In this document: positions 8,742-16,389 of the stretch, piece after piece
Numbering within the stretch: position 1 is the first letter of the stretch
Layout: each line of letters opens with the position of its first letter
Origin: Alkalibacterium sp. 20
GTDB lineage: Bacteria > Bacillota > Bacilli > Lactobacillales > Carnobacteriaceae_A
Direction of reading: 5' to 3'
Length of the DNA: 58,194 nt
NCBI RefSeq assembly: GCF_001885615.1
Contig: NZ_LSRN01000015.1
Location: 1-58,194 of the forward strand
Notes under the pieces: model-generated
Seen by the model: only the letters and a program-made list of their open reading frames with translations
Databases searched by the model: none
What the model was told of the DNA's origin: nothing
Made by a program: the position numbers and the translations under genes

Positions 8742-9440
8742 TTATACATCATAGTTATCGATATGTAGACTCAACTCATCAAGTTCCATCCGGTTATCTT
8801 CAATAGCCTCGCTGACAGCCTCAAGAATGAAAAGTGTCCCTTCTGTCGGCAATGTTTCTCTTGAAGTATTTTTTAATTGGTCAAGTATCCACGCTTCTTT
8901 TCTTTTCAATGAAACGGGATGTTTCAAACTGACGTACTGCTGATAATCAACAAGCAGTGACATCTTTTCTTTTTCTGTCAGATAAGGAAACTGAAAGATG
9001 GTTAATGGTTTCAAATAAGTCATCCCTGTTTTTCTCGCCATTGCCTGATAAGGTTTGGTCAACTCACTGATACTAAACCCTTCCTGTCCGCCGGTTTGGT
9101 ATTCTTTCTCGGGCAGGCCGATAACTAAAACCAGTCCAAATTCTTTTCCATTAAGCTTGTTTCCACGGTAGCCAAAAGCAAAATGATCTGTCAGTACCTC
9201 ATCTTGCCATTTTTTTAACAAAGGGGGCGAAGAATACCAGTAAAATGGAAACTGAAAAAGGACGCGGTCATACTCTAGCAGGAGCGCCTGCTCTTTCTCT
9301 ACATCGATCACGCCATCTGGATACGTTTGTTCAAGCACATGTACCGTGATATTTTCGTCTTCGGGCAAAGAGTGCATCAAAAATTGTTGACTGCTTGATT
9401 CATCCACAGTTGGATGAGATAAAATAATAAGTGTTTTCAC
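8742..9440 (-). CDS. Flavodoxin-like NAD(P)H oxidoreductase (quinone reductase family)
   Basis: A 232-residue cytoplasmic protein of the NAD(P)H dehydrogenase (quinone)/KefF-MdaB family with a flavodoxin-2 fold. It opens with TLIILSHPTVDESSSQQF (FMN phosphate-binding loop) and has FQFPFYWYSSPPLLKKWQDE at about 82-101, the family hallmark after the second strand, then VLTDHFAFGY. Relatives use FMN or FAD and NAD(P)H for two-electron reduction of quinones or electrophiles. The start is a GTG with GAGGAGAG upstream. The C-terminal 60 residues are longer than in the core family and may be specific to this lineage. Confidence 0.85.
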   Translation of the reverse strand: MKTLIILSHPTVDESSSQQFLMHSLPEDENITVHVLEQTYPDGVIDVEKEQALLLEYDRVLFQFPFYWYSSPPLLKKWQDEVLTDHFAFGYRGNKLNGKEFGLVLVIGLPEKEYQTGGQEGFSISELTKPYQAMARKTGMTYLKPLTIFQFPYLTEKEKMSLLVDYQQYVSLKHPVSLKRKEAWILDQLKNTSRETLPTEGTLFILEAVSEAIEDNRMELDELSLHIDNYDV

Positions 9441-9739
9441 TGCTACTCTCCTCGCTTATATCTCTAGTATTTTCTAAAGTTATCTAAGTATAACAAATCT
9501 ACACTGCTAAAGTGAATAATTAGGAATTACCTCTCACAACGGGTACAATTATAGTGAAGAAAATGAATTGGAAAAGCACGTTTAAACCGAAAACATAGTC
9601 AATCAACCGGATCAAGTCCGAGGTGAAATGTTAAAGCGATTCGTTTATGCTCAAAAAAATTGGCGCTGCAGCTGAAGTTGGCCAAACAGCGAAAAAAGTC
9701 AAATCCTTGATATGAAAATTGAAATGATGGTTCGTTAAC
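9441..9739. other. Intergenic gap, no supported gene
   Basis: About 300 bases between the divergent flavoprotein gene and the broken dhaL. Short frames on the plus strand translate without resemblance to DhaK or any family I know. It may hold residues of a lost gene upstream of dhaL, because dhaL normally follows dhaK, but I cannot show it. Confidence 0.4.
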
Positions 9740-10327
9740 ATGACAGAAATAGAGAAAGCGAAAAGTGGGTTGCTTTTATTTGGTTAGAAAGTTATAGAGA
9801 ACGGAGAACATTTAAATCAGTTAGATACCGCTATCGGAGATGGGGATCACGGAAGTAATATGAACCGCGGTGCTCAAGCGCTGAAATATAAACTTGAATC
9901 CAGAGATTATGATGACCTGGCAGATTTATTTAAAGAAGTCGGTATGGCTCTTGTCGGTAAAGTTGGTGGTGCGAGCGGTCCGCTTTATGGATCAGCTTTT
10001 ATTGAGATGGCCAAAAAAGCAAAAGAATCCACTGATTTTTCTGACATTGTATCTGCCGGTTTAGACGGAATCAGTACATGCGGCAAAGCAAAAACAGGAG
10101 AAAAAACAATGGTCGATATGTGGACACATGGTGTTGACGCTTTAAAAGATGGGACATTGTCAAAAGACGTTATCGATGAGGCCCTAACTGATACAAAAGA
10201 AATGAAAGCAACTAAAGGTCGCGCGTCTTTCATTGGCGACGGCTCTATTGGCTATGTCGATCCGGGCGCTCAATCAAGTGCCTATCTTTTCATTGCTCTG
10301 CTTGAGACAGGTGTTTTAGACGATTAA
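9740..10327 (+). pseudogene. dhaL: Second dhaL copy (dihydroxyacetone kinase ADP-binding subunit), premature stop
   Basis: Starting at ATG 9740 the frame gives a normal DhaL beginning, hits TAG at codon 16, and then continues as a complete DhaL: TAIGDGDHGSN (Mg-ADP site), KVGGASGPLYGS, TMVDMW and the closing GRASFIG with DPGAQSSAYLF. Total length, 195 codons, equals the intact copy at 13360-13947. A TGG to TAG change is the simplest cause. Restarting at ATG 9860 would give 155 residues but lose the DGDHG nucleotide-binding motif, so activity is unlikely. No dhaK precedes it, and only a stub of dhaM follows. Confidence 0.8.
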
Positions 10328-10385
10328 AGCGATAGGTCTTTCCCTCGTTTCTGATGTTGAAGAAGTTGCTAGCAGTTTACTTTAA
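10323..10385 (+). pseudogene. dhaM: N-terminal stub of dhaM
   Basis: Overlapping the dhaL stop is a 20-codon frame IKAIGLSLVSDVEEVASSLL, then a stop. It aligns with the DhaM start in this window (KSFGVVLVSHVEELAFGL). The phosphorylatable His of VSH is Asp here. It shows that a second dhaLM pair once stood here and eroded. Confidence 0.6.
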
Positions 10386-10419
10386 CCATCAATAAGGGAT
10401 GGAAACATTCCGACAAAAA

Positions 10420-10472
10420 AACTCAACGATTTAGTCGTAAAGATTAGTGCGGTTAATCGATGAGTTATTTTT
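10420..10472 (+). terminator. Probable terminator after the dead dhaLM
   Basis: AACTCAACGATT pairs with AATCGATGAGTT (one mismatch) around a loop of about 23 bases that can itself pair, followed by ATTTTT. Confidence 0.55.
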
Positions 10473-10479
10473 AAATGAG

Positions 10480-10497
10480 AAAAACCGGAAGAATCCT
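10480..10497. repeat. Left arm of 18-base inverted repeat around butA
   Basis: AAAAACCGGAAGAATCCT, repeated exactly in inverse orientation at 11924-11941. Weaker similarity continues inward for about 25 more bases (an ACCCCT block in both). Confidence 0.7.
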
Positions 10498-10663
10498 TTT
10501 TGAAAGGCACCAACCCCTTGTATGAGACGAAGTGATGTTTGAATTGAAATTAACTAAATTTAGATGTATGGTGTTGTCAGTAAGTAGTCAGTAGAATTAG
10601 GCGGTGAAAACTGATTCTTTTTTATTGATTAGCTAAACTATCACTTATGGGAGGTAATTTTTA

Positions 10664-11443
10664 ATGTCAACTAATAAAGTAGCAGTAATTACAGGTGGAG
10701 CCCAAGGATTAGGAAAAGGAATAGCACAGCGACTAGCAAATGACGGTTTTTCAATAGTCATCAGTGATTTAAATGAAGAGGCTTTAGCAAACACAAAAGA
10801 AGAATTCTCAAAAGATAAATTTGCTATCGAAACATTTAAAGGAGATGTATCTAAACTAGAAGATCAGAATAATTTAGTTAAATATACAGTCGAGAAGTTT
10901 GGTCGATTAGATGTCTTTATCAACAATGCGGGAGTGGAAGGTGCAGTTGCTCCTATCACTCACTTGAAGCCTAAAGATATCGATTTTGTTCTGGATATCA
11001 ATGTCAAAGGAGTCCTGTACGGTATTCAGGCAGCTGCAAACCAGATGAAAGAGCAAGGTGAAGGTGGTAAAATAATCAATGCCGGTAGTATCGCTGGACA
11101 TGAAGGATTTGAAATGCTTTCTCCATACAGCGCTTCTAAATTTGCAGTGAAAGGTATAACTCAGGCAGCCGCTAAAGAACTGGCTCCTGACAAAATCACA
11201 GTTAATTCCTACTGTCCTGGAATAGCTGGAACGGGTATGTGGGATAGATTAGATGAAAAAATGATGGAACACATGGGAACTAAAAAAGGAGAAGCCTTTG
11301 AAAAGTATGCCAGTGGCATTGCATTAGGAAGAACACAGGAGCCAGAAGATGTCGCAAATCTTGTTGGATTCTTGGCTTCTAAAGATTCTAATTACATCAC
11401 AGGTCAATCGATTATATCAGACGGAGGAATGATTTTTAGATAA
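10664..11443 (+). CDS. butA: Diacetyl/acetoin reductase, meso-2,3-butanediol dehydrogenase type
   Basis: A classical short-chain dehydrogenase of 259 residues. NAD(H) motif GGAQGLGKG at 11-19, NNAGVEG near 88, catalytic Ser in [10 protein letters not shown] near 143, and [10 protein letters not shown] near 157 with the Tyr-Lys pair. The C-terminal half ([18 protein letters not shown], then [12 protein letters not shown] and [13 protein letters not shown]) is characteristic of ButA proteins, which reduce diacetyl to acetoin and acetoin to 2,3-butanediol and reoxidise NADH in fermenting lactic acid bacteria. ATG with GGGAGGT 8 bases upstream, terminator 22 bases after the stop. It stands alone, flanked by an 18-base inverted repeat pair. 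Substrate assignment rests on family likeness. Confidence 0.85.
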   Translation: MSTNKVAVITGGAQGLGKGIAQRLANDGFSIVISDLNEEALANTKEEFSKDKFAIETFKGDVSKLEDQNNLVKYTVEKFGRLDVFINNAGVEGAVAPITHLKPKDIDFVLDINVKGVLYGIQAAANQMKEQGEGGKIINAGSIAGHEGFEMLSPYSASKFAVKGITQAAAKELAPDKITVNSYCPGIAGTGMWDRLDEKMMEHMGTKKGEAFEKYASGIALGRTQEPEDVANLVGFLASKDSNYITGQSIISDGGMIFR

Positions 11444-11464
11444 CCCAATTTAATTAGAAAAATG

Positions 11465-11495
11465 AAAAGAACCTTCCAAAACGGGAGGTTCTTTT
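11465..11495 (+). terminator. Rho-independent terminator of butA
   Basis: AAAAGAACCTTCC pairs with GGGAGGTTCTTTT around a 5-base loop. Confidence 0.85.
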
Positions 11496-11894
11496 GCGTA
11501 TTCAAAAAGAATATTCTACAATACTAAACATGATAAGAAATATCGAGTCAGTAGCTTTCTTTACTTTATATATAACAATTGGGGCTACTGAATATATACG
11601 CCTCTTAAGGGCTCTTAAAGTTTAATTTAGATTCTTAAATTAACAAATAAACGAATGTACTCTCATAGCTTTTCAATAATCATCTTTCGCTTATTAATTG
11701 AGCAAAAGCGAGATAATTAAACCAGCTTTTCTGGTTATTTCCATTCTCGTTTAGCGAAAAATCATTATCGCTAATCAGTCCGTTCCTGATTCCAGGAAGC
11801 CTGATCGAAATGGTGCTTTGATCTATCTCCTTACAGTTTAAATGGATCAAACTCGTAAAAGTTGAAGAAGGTAGGATTTAGCTGTGTAATAAAA

Positions 11895-11913
11895 CTCTAA
11901 CTTTTAGGGGTCA
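11895..11913. repeat. Possible relic IS3-family terminus
   Basis: Read on the minus strand the string begins TGACCCCTAAAAGTTAGAG, which looks like the terminal inverted repeat of IS3/IS150-group elements. No transposase is left beside it. Confidence 0.35.
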
Positions 11914-11923
11914 GCACTAAATG

Positions 11924-11941
11924 AGGATTCTTCCGGTTTTT
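11924..11941. repeat. Right arm of 18-base inverted repeat around butA
   Basis: Exact reverse complement of 10480-10497, and 10 bases outside the IS3-like end string. Confidence 0.7.
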
Positions 11942-12009
11942 TCCTTTTAATAGGGGCTTTTATTGTTTGACGAATATCTTACCTTTAAATCAATTATAAG
12001 CTTTACTCA

Positions 12010-12116
12010 CGAAATGACTGACTCAACTGTTTTCTACGCGTGAGTTCATCGTTTTGTTTCCGAAGTGACAGACTCAGTTTTTTTCTGCCTGTGAGTTCGT
12101 CATTTTCCCTGCAGCC
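12010..12116. repeat. Two-unit 51-base imperfect tandem repeat
   Basis: Blocks GTGAGTTCATCGTTTT and GTGAGTTCGTCATTTT recur 51 bases apart, each preceded by a related GACTCA-T-rich-CTGC/CTACG segment. The period of 17 codons creates a spurious repetitive 62-codon frame on the minus strand. Confidence 0.6.
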
Positions 12117-12159
12117 TGAGGTCCAACACTCAAGATCAACTCCATTGTCTGAACAACCT

Positions 12160-12576
12160 CTATTCCTGTAATAATCCATTAAACAACGCATACAGTTCTA
12201 CATGTTTACGTTTAAGCGACATGGGACGGTAGGTTTTTTCATCTATAAATGCATGCTTCGTTTCACCTACGCAGCGAACTTCTTGGGTTTCTTTATCGCG
12301 TACAGTATATTCCATAATCAGTTTAATACCGGTAAACTGTTTGACTGCCGCTTCGATCAAGACTGTTTCACCAAAACGGGTCATTGATTTATATTCCGCA
12401 TTGACCGCTAAGACCGGTATCATGATGCCCTCGTCTTCCATCCGTTGATAGCTGAATCCGATTTCATCCAATAAATATGTACGTGCTTCTTCAAACCATC
12501 TGATATAATTCGAATGATGAACGATCTGCATTTGATCCGTTTCGTAATATTGTACTTTGTGACTATAACATTCCAT
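12160..12576 (-). CDS. YbgC/FadM-type acyl-CoA thioesterase
   Basis: A hot-dog-fold 4-hydroxybenzoyl-CoA thioesterase family protein of 138 residues. The family signature is plain: YYETDQMQIVHHSNYIRWFE near residues 9-28, where the Asp of ETD is catalytic, followed by the long helix EEARTYLLDEIG. It would hydrolyse acyl-CoA thioesters in the cytoplasm; the natural substrate is unknown. The open frame begins earlier at 12630, but GGAGGG stands 7 bases before the ATG at 12576 and the fold begins right there. It is transcribed alone and ends in the 51-base repeat region. Confidence 0.85.
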   Translation of the reverse strand: MECYSHKVQYYETDQMQIVHHSNYIRWFEEARTYLLDEIGFSYQRMEDEGIMIPVLAVNAEYKSMTRFGETVLIEAAVKQFTGIKLIMEYTVRDKETQEVRCVGETKHAFIDEKTYRPMSLKRKHVELYALFNGLLQE

Positions 12577-12707
12577 CACATGACCCTCCATTTTTTCTGT
12601 ATTATTGGACACTAGTGTAGCACAGATCATGCCATTTATGGTAAAATTTATAATGAAAACGATTTGTGTAACTTATCACTATCACAAGATAAGGAGGCGT
12701 TAAACGA

Positions 12708-12917
12708 ATGAATATGAATTTAATAGGAACTGTTATAGCTTGGGTGGCTATTTTAGCAGCAATTGTCGGCTTTTTCTGGCAAACAACAATTATGGCTATT
12801 GTCGCTATTGTTTTAGGTATTATTGGTTTCTTCTTAAAAGCAGACATCAAACGCATGAGTATCACTGCTATTGGGCTTGCACTCGTGGCACTACTTTTCG
12901 ACTTCGTATCTTACTAA
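12708..12917 (+). CDS. Small two-helix membrane protein
   Basis: A 69-residue hydrophobic protein. Two or three transmembrane stretches are visible (about 5-25, 27-43 and 50-66), with a Lys-Ala-Asp-Ile-Lys-Arg turn between the second and third. Strong ribosome site (AAGGAGGCG) before the ATG and a strong terminator after, so it is very probably expressed. No family recognised. Similar short hydrophobic proteins are common in Lactobacillales and often envelope-stress related, which is only a guess here. Confidence 0.7.
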   Translation: MNMNLIGTVIAWVAILAAIVGFFWQTTIMAIVAIVLGIIGFFLKADIKRMSITAIGLALVALLFDFVSY

Positions 12918-12923
12918 TCAAAT

Positions 12924-12966
12924 AAAAAAACGGGACAGTCAATTTAATGACTGTCCCGTTTTTTTG
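12924..12966. terminator. Bidirectional terminator between small membrane gene and dhaM
   Basis: Perfect stem ACGGGACAGTCA/TGACTGTCCCGT with six-base loop, A-run before and T-run after. It serves the plus-strand membrane gene and the minus-strand dha operon. Confidence 0.9.
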
Positions 12967-12992
12967 CGTTAAAAGTATTACAATACCTTTGC

Positions 12993-13367
12993 TCACTTAA
13001 TTATAAGCGGCTTCAACTGTTCATCGATCACTTCTTTTTTGTTGTCTGATTGAATGAGGGCCCCCGCCGTATACGCGCCTTCAATAAAAGCACAATCCAT
13101 TATTTCTATATTTTTATCGCTCATTTCACTGACCATTTCCAAAGTCATTTTTGCGCTTCCTAAATCGTAGAAAGCATATATATCATCTGCTTCATTATCG
13201 TTCACTGCTTTCATGATTTTATCAAAACTTGATCCTACACCACCCTCATCTGTTCCACCTGTATACGTCACTGACGTATCAGCTGCGCCCTCTTTGACAA
13301 GTTTGTATAAACCAAAAGCTAACTCTTCAACATGAGAAACAAGAACAACACCAAACGATTTAGTCAT
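12993..13367 (-). CDS. dhaM: Dihydroxyacetone kinase phosphoryl donor subunit
   Basis: A 124-residue single-domain DhaM of the EIIA-mannose type, as in Lactococcus, without the HPr and EI domains of the E. coli protein. His12 in LVSHVEEL is the residue phosphorylated by HPr. TYTGGTDEGGVGSSFDKI near 37-54 is the family's second signature. It passes PEP-derived phosphate to ADP on DhaL. Last gene of dhaKLM. The ATG at 13367 lies inside the end of dhaL (8-base overlap), and I prefer it to the upstream in-frame start because the fold begins there. A bidirectional terminator follows 27 bases later. Confidence 0.93.
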   Translation of the reverse strand: MTKSFGVVLVSHVEELAFGLYKLVKEGAADTSVTYTGGTDEGGVGSSFDKIMKAVNDNEADDIYAFYDLGSAKMTLEMVSEMSDKNIEIMDCAFIEGAYTAGALIQSDNKKEVIDEQLKPLIIK

Positions 13368-13947
13368 TTTTCCCAACCTCCTCAATCATAGCGATAAATA
13401 AATAACCACTGGATACTGCTCCTGGATCCAGGTGACCAATCGAACGTTCATTTAAATAAGAAGCGCGTCCTTTTTTTGCTTTCAGTGGTTTGGTTGCTTC
13501 CATCGTTTCTTCAATAAATGCTTGTGTCAATGTATCTGTCTTCAAGGCTTCCACAACGGGTCCCCACATATCGACCATTGTTTTATCTTCCAACTCAGCT
13601 TTTCCACGTTTCTTGATCGCGTTTAACCCGGCTTCCACAACTTCAGGCAGACTTTCTTCATCTATTATTTTAGACATGTCTAAAAATGCGGAACCGTACA
13701 AAGGTCCTGACGCACCACCGACCTTGCTTATCATCGCCATTGCAGCTTTTTTCATCACCTCACTGGGTTTTGTCAAACTGTCATCCTTGATCATATCTTC
13801 GACCGCCGTTACCCCTCGTGCCATATTGGAACCATGGTCTCCATCACCAATTGCCTGGTCGAGGTCACTTAAATATTGTTTCTGCTCTTGAATCCTTTTA
13901 CTGAATTCAAGTAACCATTGTCTTGTTTCGTCAGTTGTTAATGTCAT
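13360..13947 (-). CDS. dhaL: Dihydroxyacetone kinase ADP-binding subunit
   Basis: A complete 195-residue DhaL. DGDHG at 35-39 binds the Mg-ADP cofactor, KVGGASGPLYGSAF near 85 and TMVDMWGPV near 123 close the nucleotide site, and GRASYLNERS with DPGA complete the eight-helix barrel. ADP stays bound, receives phosphate from DhaM, and phosphorylates dihydroxyacetone held on DhaK. It begins 16 bases after dhaK and overlaps dhaM. The broken homologue at 9740-10327 is recognisably related but clearly diverged, so that was an old paralogue rather than a recent duplicate. Confidence 0.95.
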   Translation of the reverse strand: MTLTTDETRQWLLEFSKRIQEQKQYLSDLDQAIGDGDHGSNMARGVTAVEDMIKDDSLTKPSEVMKKAAMAMISKVGGASGPLYGSAFLDMSKIIDEESLPEVVEAGLNAIKKRGKAELEDKTMVDMWGPVVEALKTDTLTQAFIEETMEATKPLKAKKGRASYLNERSIGHLDPGAVSSGYLFIAMIEEVGKND

Positions 13948-13963
13948 TTCTGTTCATTCCTTC

Positions 13964-14953
13964 CTATCCCCAGCTTGGTGTGGTTACTTCTTCATTCAAC
14001 GCAGCTATTTCAGTCGTCCCGCTAAACTCGATAATAGTCAACGATAATCCTGCCATATCGAGAGACGTCATATAGTTCCCCACTTTTGTATAAGCAATTT
14101 GCATGTTCGATTCAGCGAGTTCCTTTTTGACATCATTTAAAAATACATATTGTTCCATCAACGGTGTGGCACCTAAGCCATTGACTAATACTCCATATTG
14201 TCCATCCTCTTTAAACGTGAATGACTGGGACAATTTCTCCACAAGTTCTTTTGCAATGTCCTTAGAGGTTTTCAACGTTTCTCTCAAGTAACCAGGTTCA
14301 CCGTGGATACCTACACCATACTCCAGTTCATCAGCTTTCAGGTTGAAACCAGGTTTGCCCACTTCCGGGACAGTTGCAGCAGTCAAAGCGACGCCAATTG
14401 TTTTTATCCGTCCGACCAGGTCATCTCCAAGCTCTTTTAATTCCTTTAAAGTTTTTCCTTGTCTGGCATATGCTCCAAGGATTTTATGGACAAAAATGGT
14501 TCCGGCGACGCCTCTTTTCCCTGCGGTGTAAGTACTGTCTTCAACTGCAATATCGTCATCAACCAGCACCGTTTCCACTGCTATATCTTCCATTTCAGCT
14601 AATTCTTTGGCCATATCAAAATTCAAGACGTCACCGGTATAATTTTTCACGACCAGAAGGACGCCCTGTCCGTTATCACTTGCTTTGATCCCTTCTAGTA
14701 CTTGATCTGGTGTCGGGGAGCTAAATACCTCGCCGCAAACGGCTGCGGAAAGCATGCCTTCACCAACGAAACCTGCATGAGCGGGTTCATGTCCACTTCC
14801 GCCACCACTGACGAGCCCAACCTGATTTTCAATGTCTCTGCTCACGATCACACGATAGTCATCAATTTTCTTCACCAGTTCTTGATGAGCAAAACAGAAT
14901 CCTTCAATCATTTCATCTACCACTCTACTCGAATCATTTATAATTTTTTTCAA
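13964..14953 (-). CDS. dhaK: Dihydroxyacetone kinase, substrate-binding subunit
   Basis: A 329-residue DhaK. His217 (in GVGIHGEPGY) is the residue that binds dihydroxyacetone covalently as a hemiaminal. His55 in SGGGSGHEPAH and Asp108 in NYTGDVLNF match the acid-base residues of the E. coli enzyme. First gene of the dhaKLM operon, producing dihydroxyacetone phosphate at the expense of PEP. The start is TTG with GGAGGAAA upstream. The dihydroxyacetone probably comes from GldA, encoded 155 bases upstream on the same strand. Confidence 0.95.
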   Translation of the reverse strand: MKKIINDSSRVVDEMIEGFCFAHQELVKKIDDYRVIVSRDIENQVGLVSGGGSGHEPAHAGFVGEGMLSAAVCGEVFSSPTPDQVLEGIKASDNGQGVLLVVKNYTGDVLNFDMAKELAEMEDIAVETVLVDDDIAVEDSTYTAGKRGVAGTIFVHKILGAYARQGKTLKELKELGDDLVGRIKTIGVALTAATVPEVGKPGFNLKADELEYGVGIHGEPGYLRETLKTSKDIAKELVEKLSQSFTFKEDGQYGVLVNGLGATPLMEQYVFLNDVKKELAESNMQIAYTKVGNYMTSLDMAGLSLTIIEFSGTTEIAALNEEVTTPSWG

Positions 14954-14984
14954 TTTCTATTTCCTCCTTGTCTTCGCTCATTGG

Positions 14985-15055
14985 TTGGATATTTTTCTTG
15001 CAATCCAACCTATACTTTTTCGACTTCTCACTTTTTTACATCAACGAAAAAAGTG
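14985..15055. other. Two hairpins between gldA and dhaK
   Basis: GGTTGGAT/ATCCAACC (about 14981-15009) and CACTTTTTT/AAAAAAGTG (about 15027-15054). Neither has a clean U-run in the gldA direction, so they may stabilise or process the gldA-dhaKLM transcript rather than end it. Confidence 0.4.
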
Positions 15056-15107
15056 ACACTAGACGATAGGAACATCATCCTATGCATAGCATCACTCCCA
15101 ACTTGAT

Positions 15108-16211
15108 TTATTTTGTTCTTTTTAGGTAAGCTTTTGCGTATACATCGACTGCTCGGATAGCTTCCACGACGTCTTCAGGAGTGACAGTAAATGGCATATT
15201 ACTCATCGTTTCTCCTTCTTTTGTTGCGGATTTCCCTACTGCCAGCAATTCTTCATATGATTTATCTTCCAGATGCATCTGTTCTAATGTTACAGGTAGA
15301 TCCAGAGCGACATACATCTCGAGATAGCGATCGATTTCTTTGATCGTTTTATTTTCAAGTACAAGTTGGGTCAACGTTCCATAGGCAACTTTTTCACCAT
15401 GGGATAGATGATGGATGTCGCCATCGACAGCAGTAAAGCCATTATGGATGGCATGTGCTGCGGCAAGTCCAGAATCTTCAAAACCTAAACCTGAAAGCAA
15501 CGTGTTTGCTTCAACGATCGCTTCAAGTGCCGGTGTAACTACCTTATGTTTATTGGATTCATAGGCTAGTACGCCATAATCGAATAAAACTTCCTCGCAT
15601 TTCTCTGCAATCGCATAACCTGCGATCGTTGCTTTACCGCCACTCATTGTGTTCCCGTTTTTCTGTTTCACAGCACGGGCTTCAACCAGGGTAGCCATGG
15701 CATCAGAAATACCTGAAGCTAGCATACGCGCTGGGGCACCCGCGATGATTTTAGTATCCATCAATACTAAGTCCGGATTCTTTTTATAGAATAAGTACTG
15801 TTCAAAAGCTCCATCTTCCGTATAAACCACTGATAAACCTGACGTCGGTGCGTCCGTTGAAGCAAGCGTTGGAAAAACAACGACAGGGACCTTCATGTTA
15901 TCTGCGACAGCTTTTGCAGTATCCAGCGCTTTACCCGCGCCCATCCCCAAGACAAAATCAACAGATTTTTCTTTGGCAATTTCACTGATACGATTAATTT
16001 CTTTCATTGAACATTCACCATTAAAGGTCACCTTAGTTATTGTAAAAGTATCTGATAAAGTCTCAATCAATGTATTGGCTGCAAGATCCTGCACAAATTC
16101 ATCCGCTAAGACTATGACTTGTTTACCGAAGTGCTCCATATACTGACCGGCATGGTGCATTAAATCTTTCCCTTGAATGTAACGACTTGGACTGACAAAT
16201 ATTTTATCCAT
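15108..16211 (-). CDS. gldA: Glycerol dehydrogenase
   Basis: A 367-residue iron-type alcohol dehydrogenase of the glycerol dehydrogenase group. GMGAGKALDTAKAVAD near 89-104 is the NAD-binding loop. Asp170 (ASGISDAM), His253 (AAHAIHNGF) and His271 (HLSHGEK) match the Zn ligands Asp173, His256 and His274 of the Geobacillus enzyme with a constant shift of three. It oxidises glycerol to dihydroxyacetone with NAD+. Head-to-head with the dhaS-dhaQ regulators and upstream of dhaKLM, so the whole forms an oxidative glycerol pathway. ATG with GGAGGTT ribosome site. Confidence 0.95.
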   Translation of the reverse strand: MDKIFVSPSRYIQGKDLMHHAGQYMEHFGKQVIVLADEFVQDLAANTLIETLSDTFTITKVTFNGECSMKEINRISEIAKEKSVDFVLGMGAGKALDTAKAVADNMKVPVVVFPTLASTDAPTSGLSVVYTEDGAFEQYLFYKKNPDLVLMDTKIIAGAPARMLASGISDAMATLVEARAVKQKNGNTMSGGKATIAGYAIAEKCEEVLFDYGVLAYESNKHKVVTPALEAIVEANTLLSGLGFEDSGLAAAHAIHNGFTAVDGDIHHLSHGEKVAYGTLTQLVLENKTIKEIDRYLEMYVALDLPVTLEQMHLEDKSYEELLAVGKSATKEGETMSNMPFTVTPEDVVEAIRAVDVYAKAYLKRTK

Positions 16212-16280
16212 TCTAAAACCTCCTAAAGATTTTCCTTTTCAGATTATATTGAATATGAAAGGATTAAGTTCATTATAGTA

Positions 16281-16294
16281 TGAAAGCGCTTATA
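16281..16294. promoter_or_regulatory. Candidate cre (CcpA site)
   Basis: TGAAAGCGCTTATA agrees with TGWAANCGNTNWCA at every fixed position except the C near the end. It lies in the divergent gldA/dhaS promoter region and would put glycerol oxidation under catabolite repression. Confidence 0.6.
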
Positions 16295-16301
16295 ATAAAA
16301 C

Positions 16302-16323
16302 GGACAATTTCAATAATCTGTCA
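16302..16323. promoter_or_regulatory. Candidate DhaS operator
   Basis: GGACAATT-N6-ATCTGTCA closely resembles the Lactococcus lactis DhaS inverted repeat (GGACACAT-N6-ATTTGTCC, recalled from the literature): 12 of 16 fixed bases agree, and the GACA/TGTC halves are spaced 12 bases apart exactly as in that site. It lies between gldA and dhaS. Confidence 0.65.
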
Positions 16324-16389
16324 AAAACATTGTTACAAGACCCTCGTTAATTACTATTGTATCGTTTATACTAAACGAGGGGGATTTGA

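Larger units (their letters stand above)
10328..10663. other. Intergenic gap between dhaM stub and butA-like gene
   Basis: Apart from the dhaM stub this 336-base stretch holds a hairpin terminator (10420-10472) and the left arm of an 18-base inverted repeat (10480-10497). No gene seen. Confidence 0.6.
11444..12159. other. 716-base repeat-rich intergenic region
   Basis: No convincing gene on either strand. It contains the butA terminator, a hairpin AACCAG/CTGGTT near 11724-11741 inside a longer imperfect stem (GCGAGA/TCTCGT), small inverted repeats TAGCG/CGCTA and TTCCTG/CAGGAA near 11750-11805, an IS3-like end string at 11895-11913, the right arm of the inverted repeat at 11924-11941, and two 51-base imperfect tandem repeats at about 12010-12116. 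Confidence 0.6.

Noticed and set aside
12003-12191. Minus-strand 62-codon frame with repeated NDELTRRKQLSQSF-like units
   Set aside because: It overlaps the end of the thioesterase gene, has no ribosome site, and its repetitiveness comes from the 51-base tandem DNA repeat.
13490-13891. Long antisense frames opposite dhaL, dhaK, ppk, rtpR and pulA
   Set aside because: They mirror the codon structure of well-supported genes, lack ribosome sites, and show no domain.
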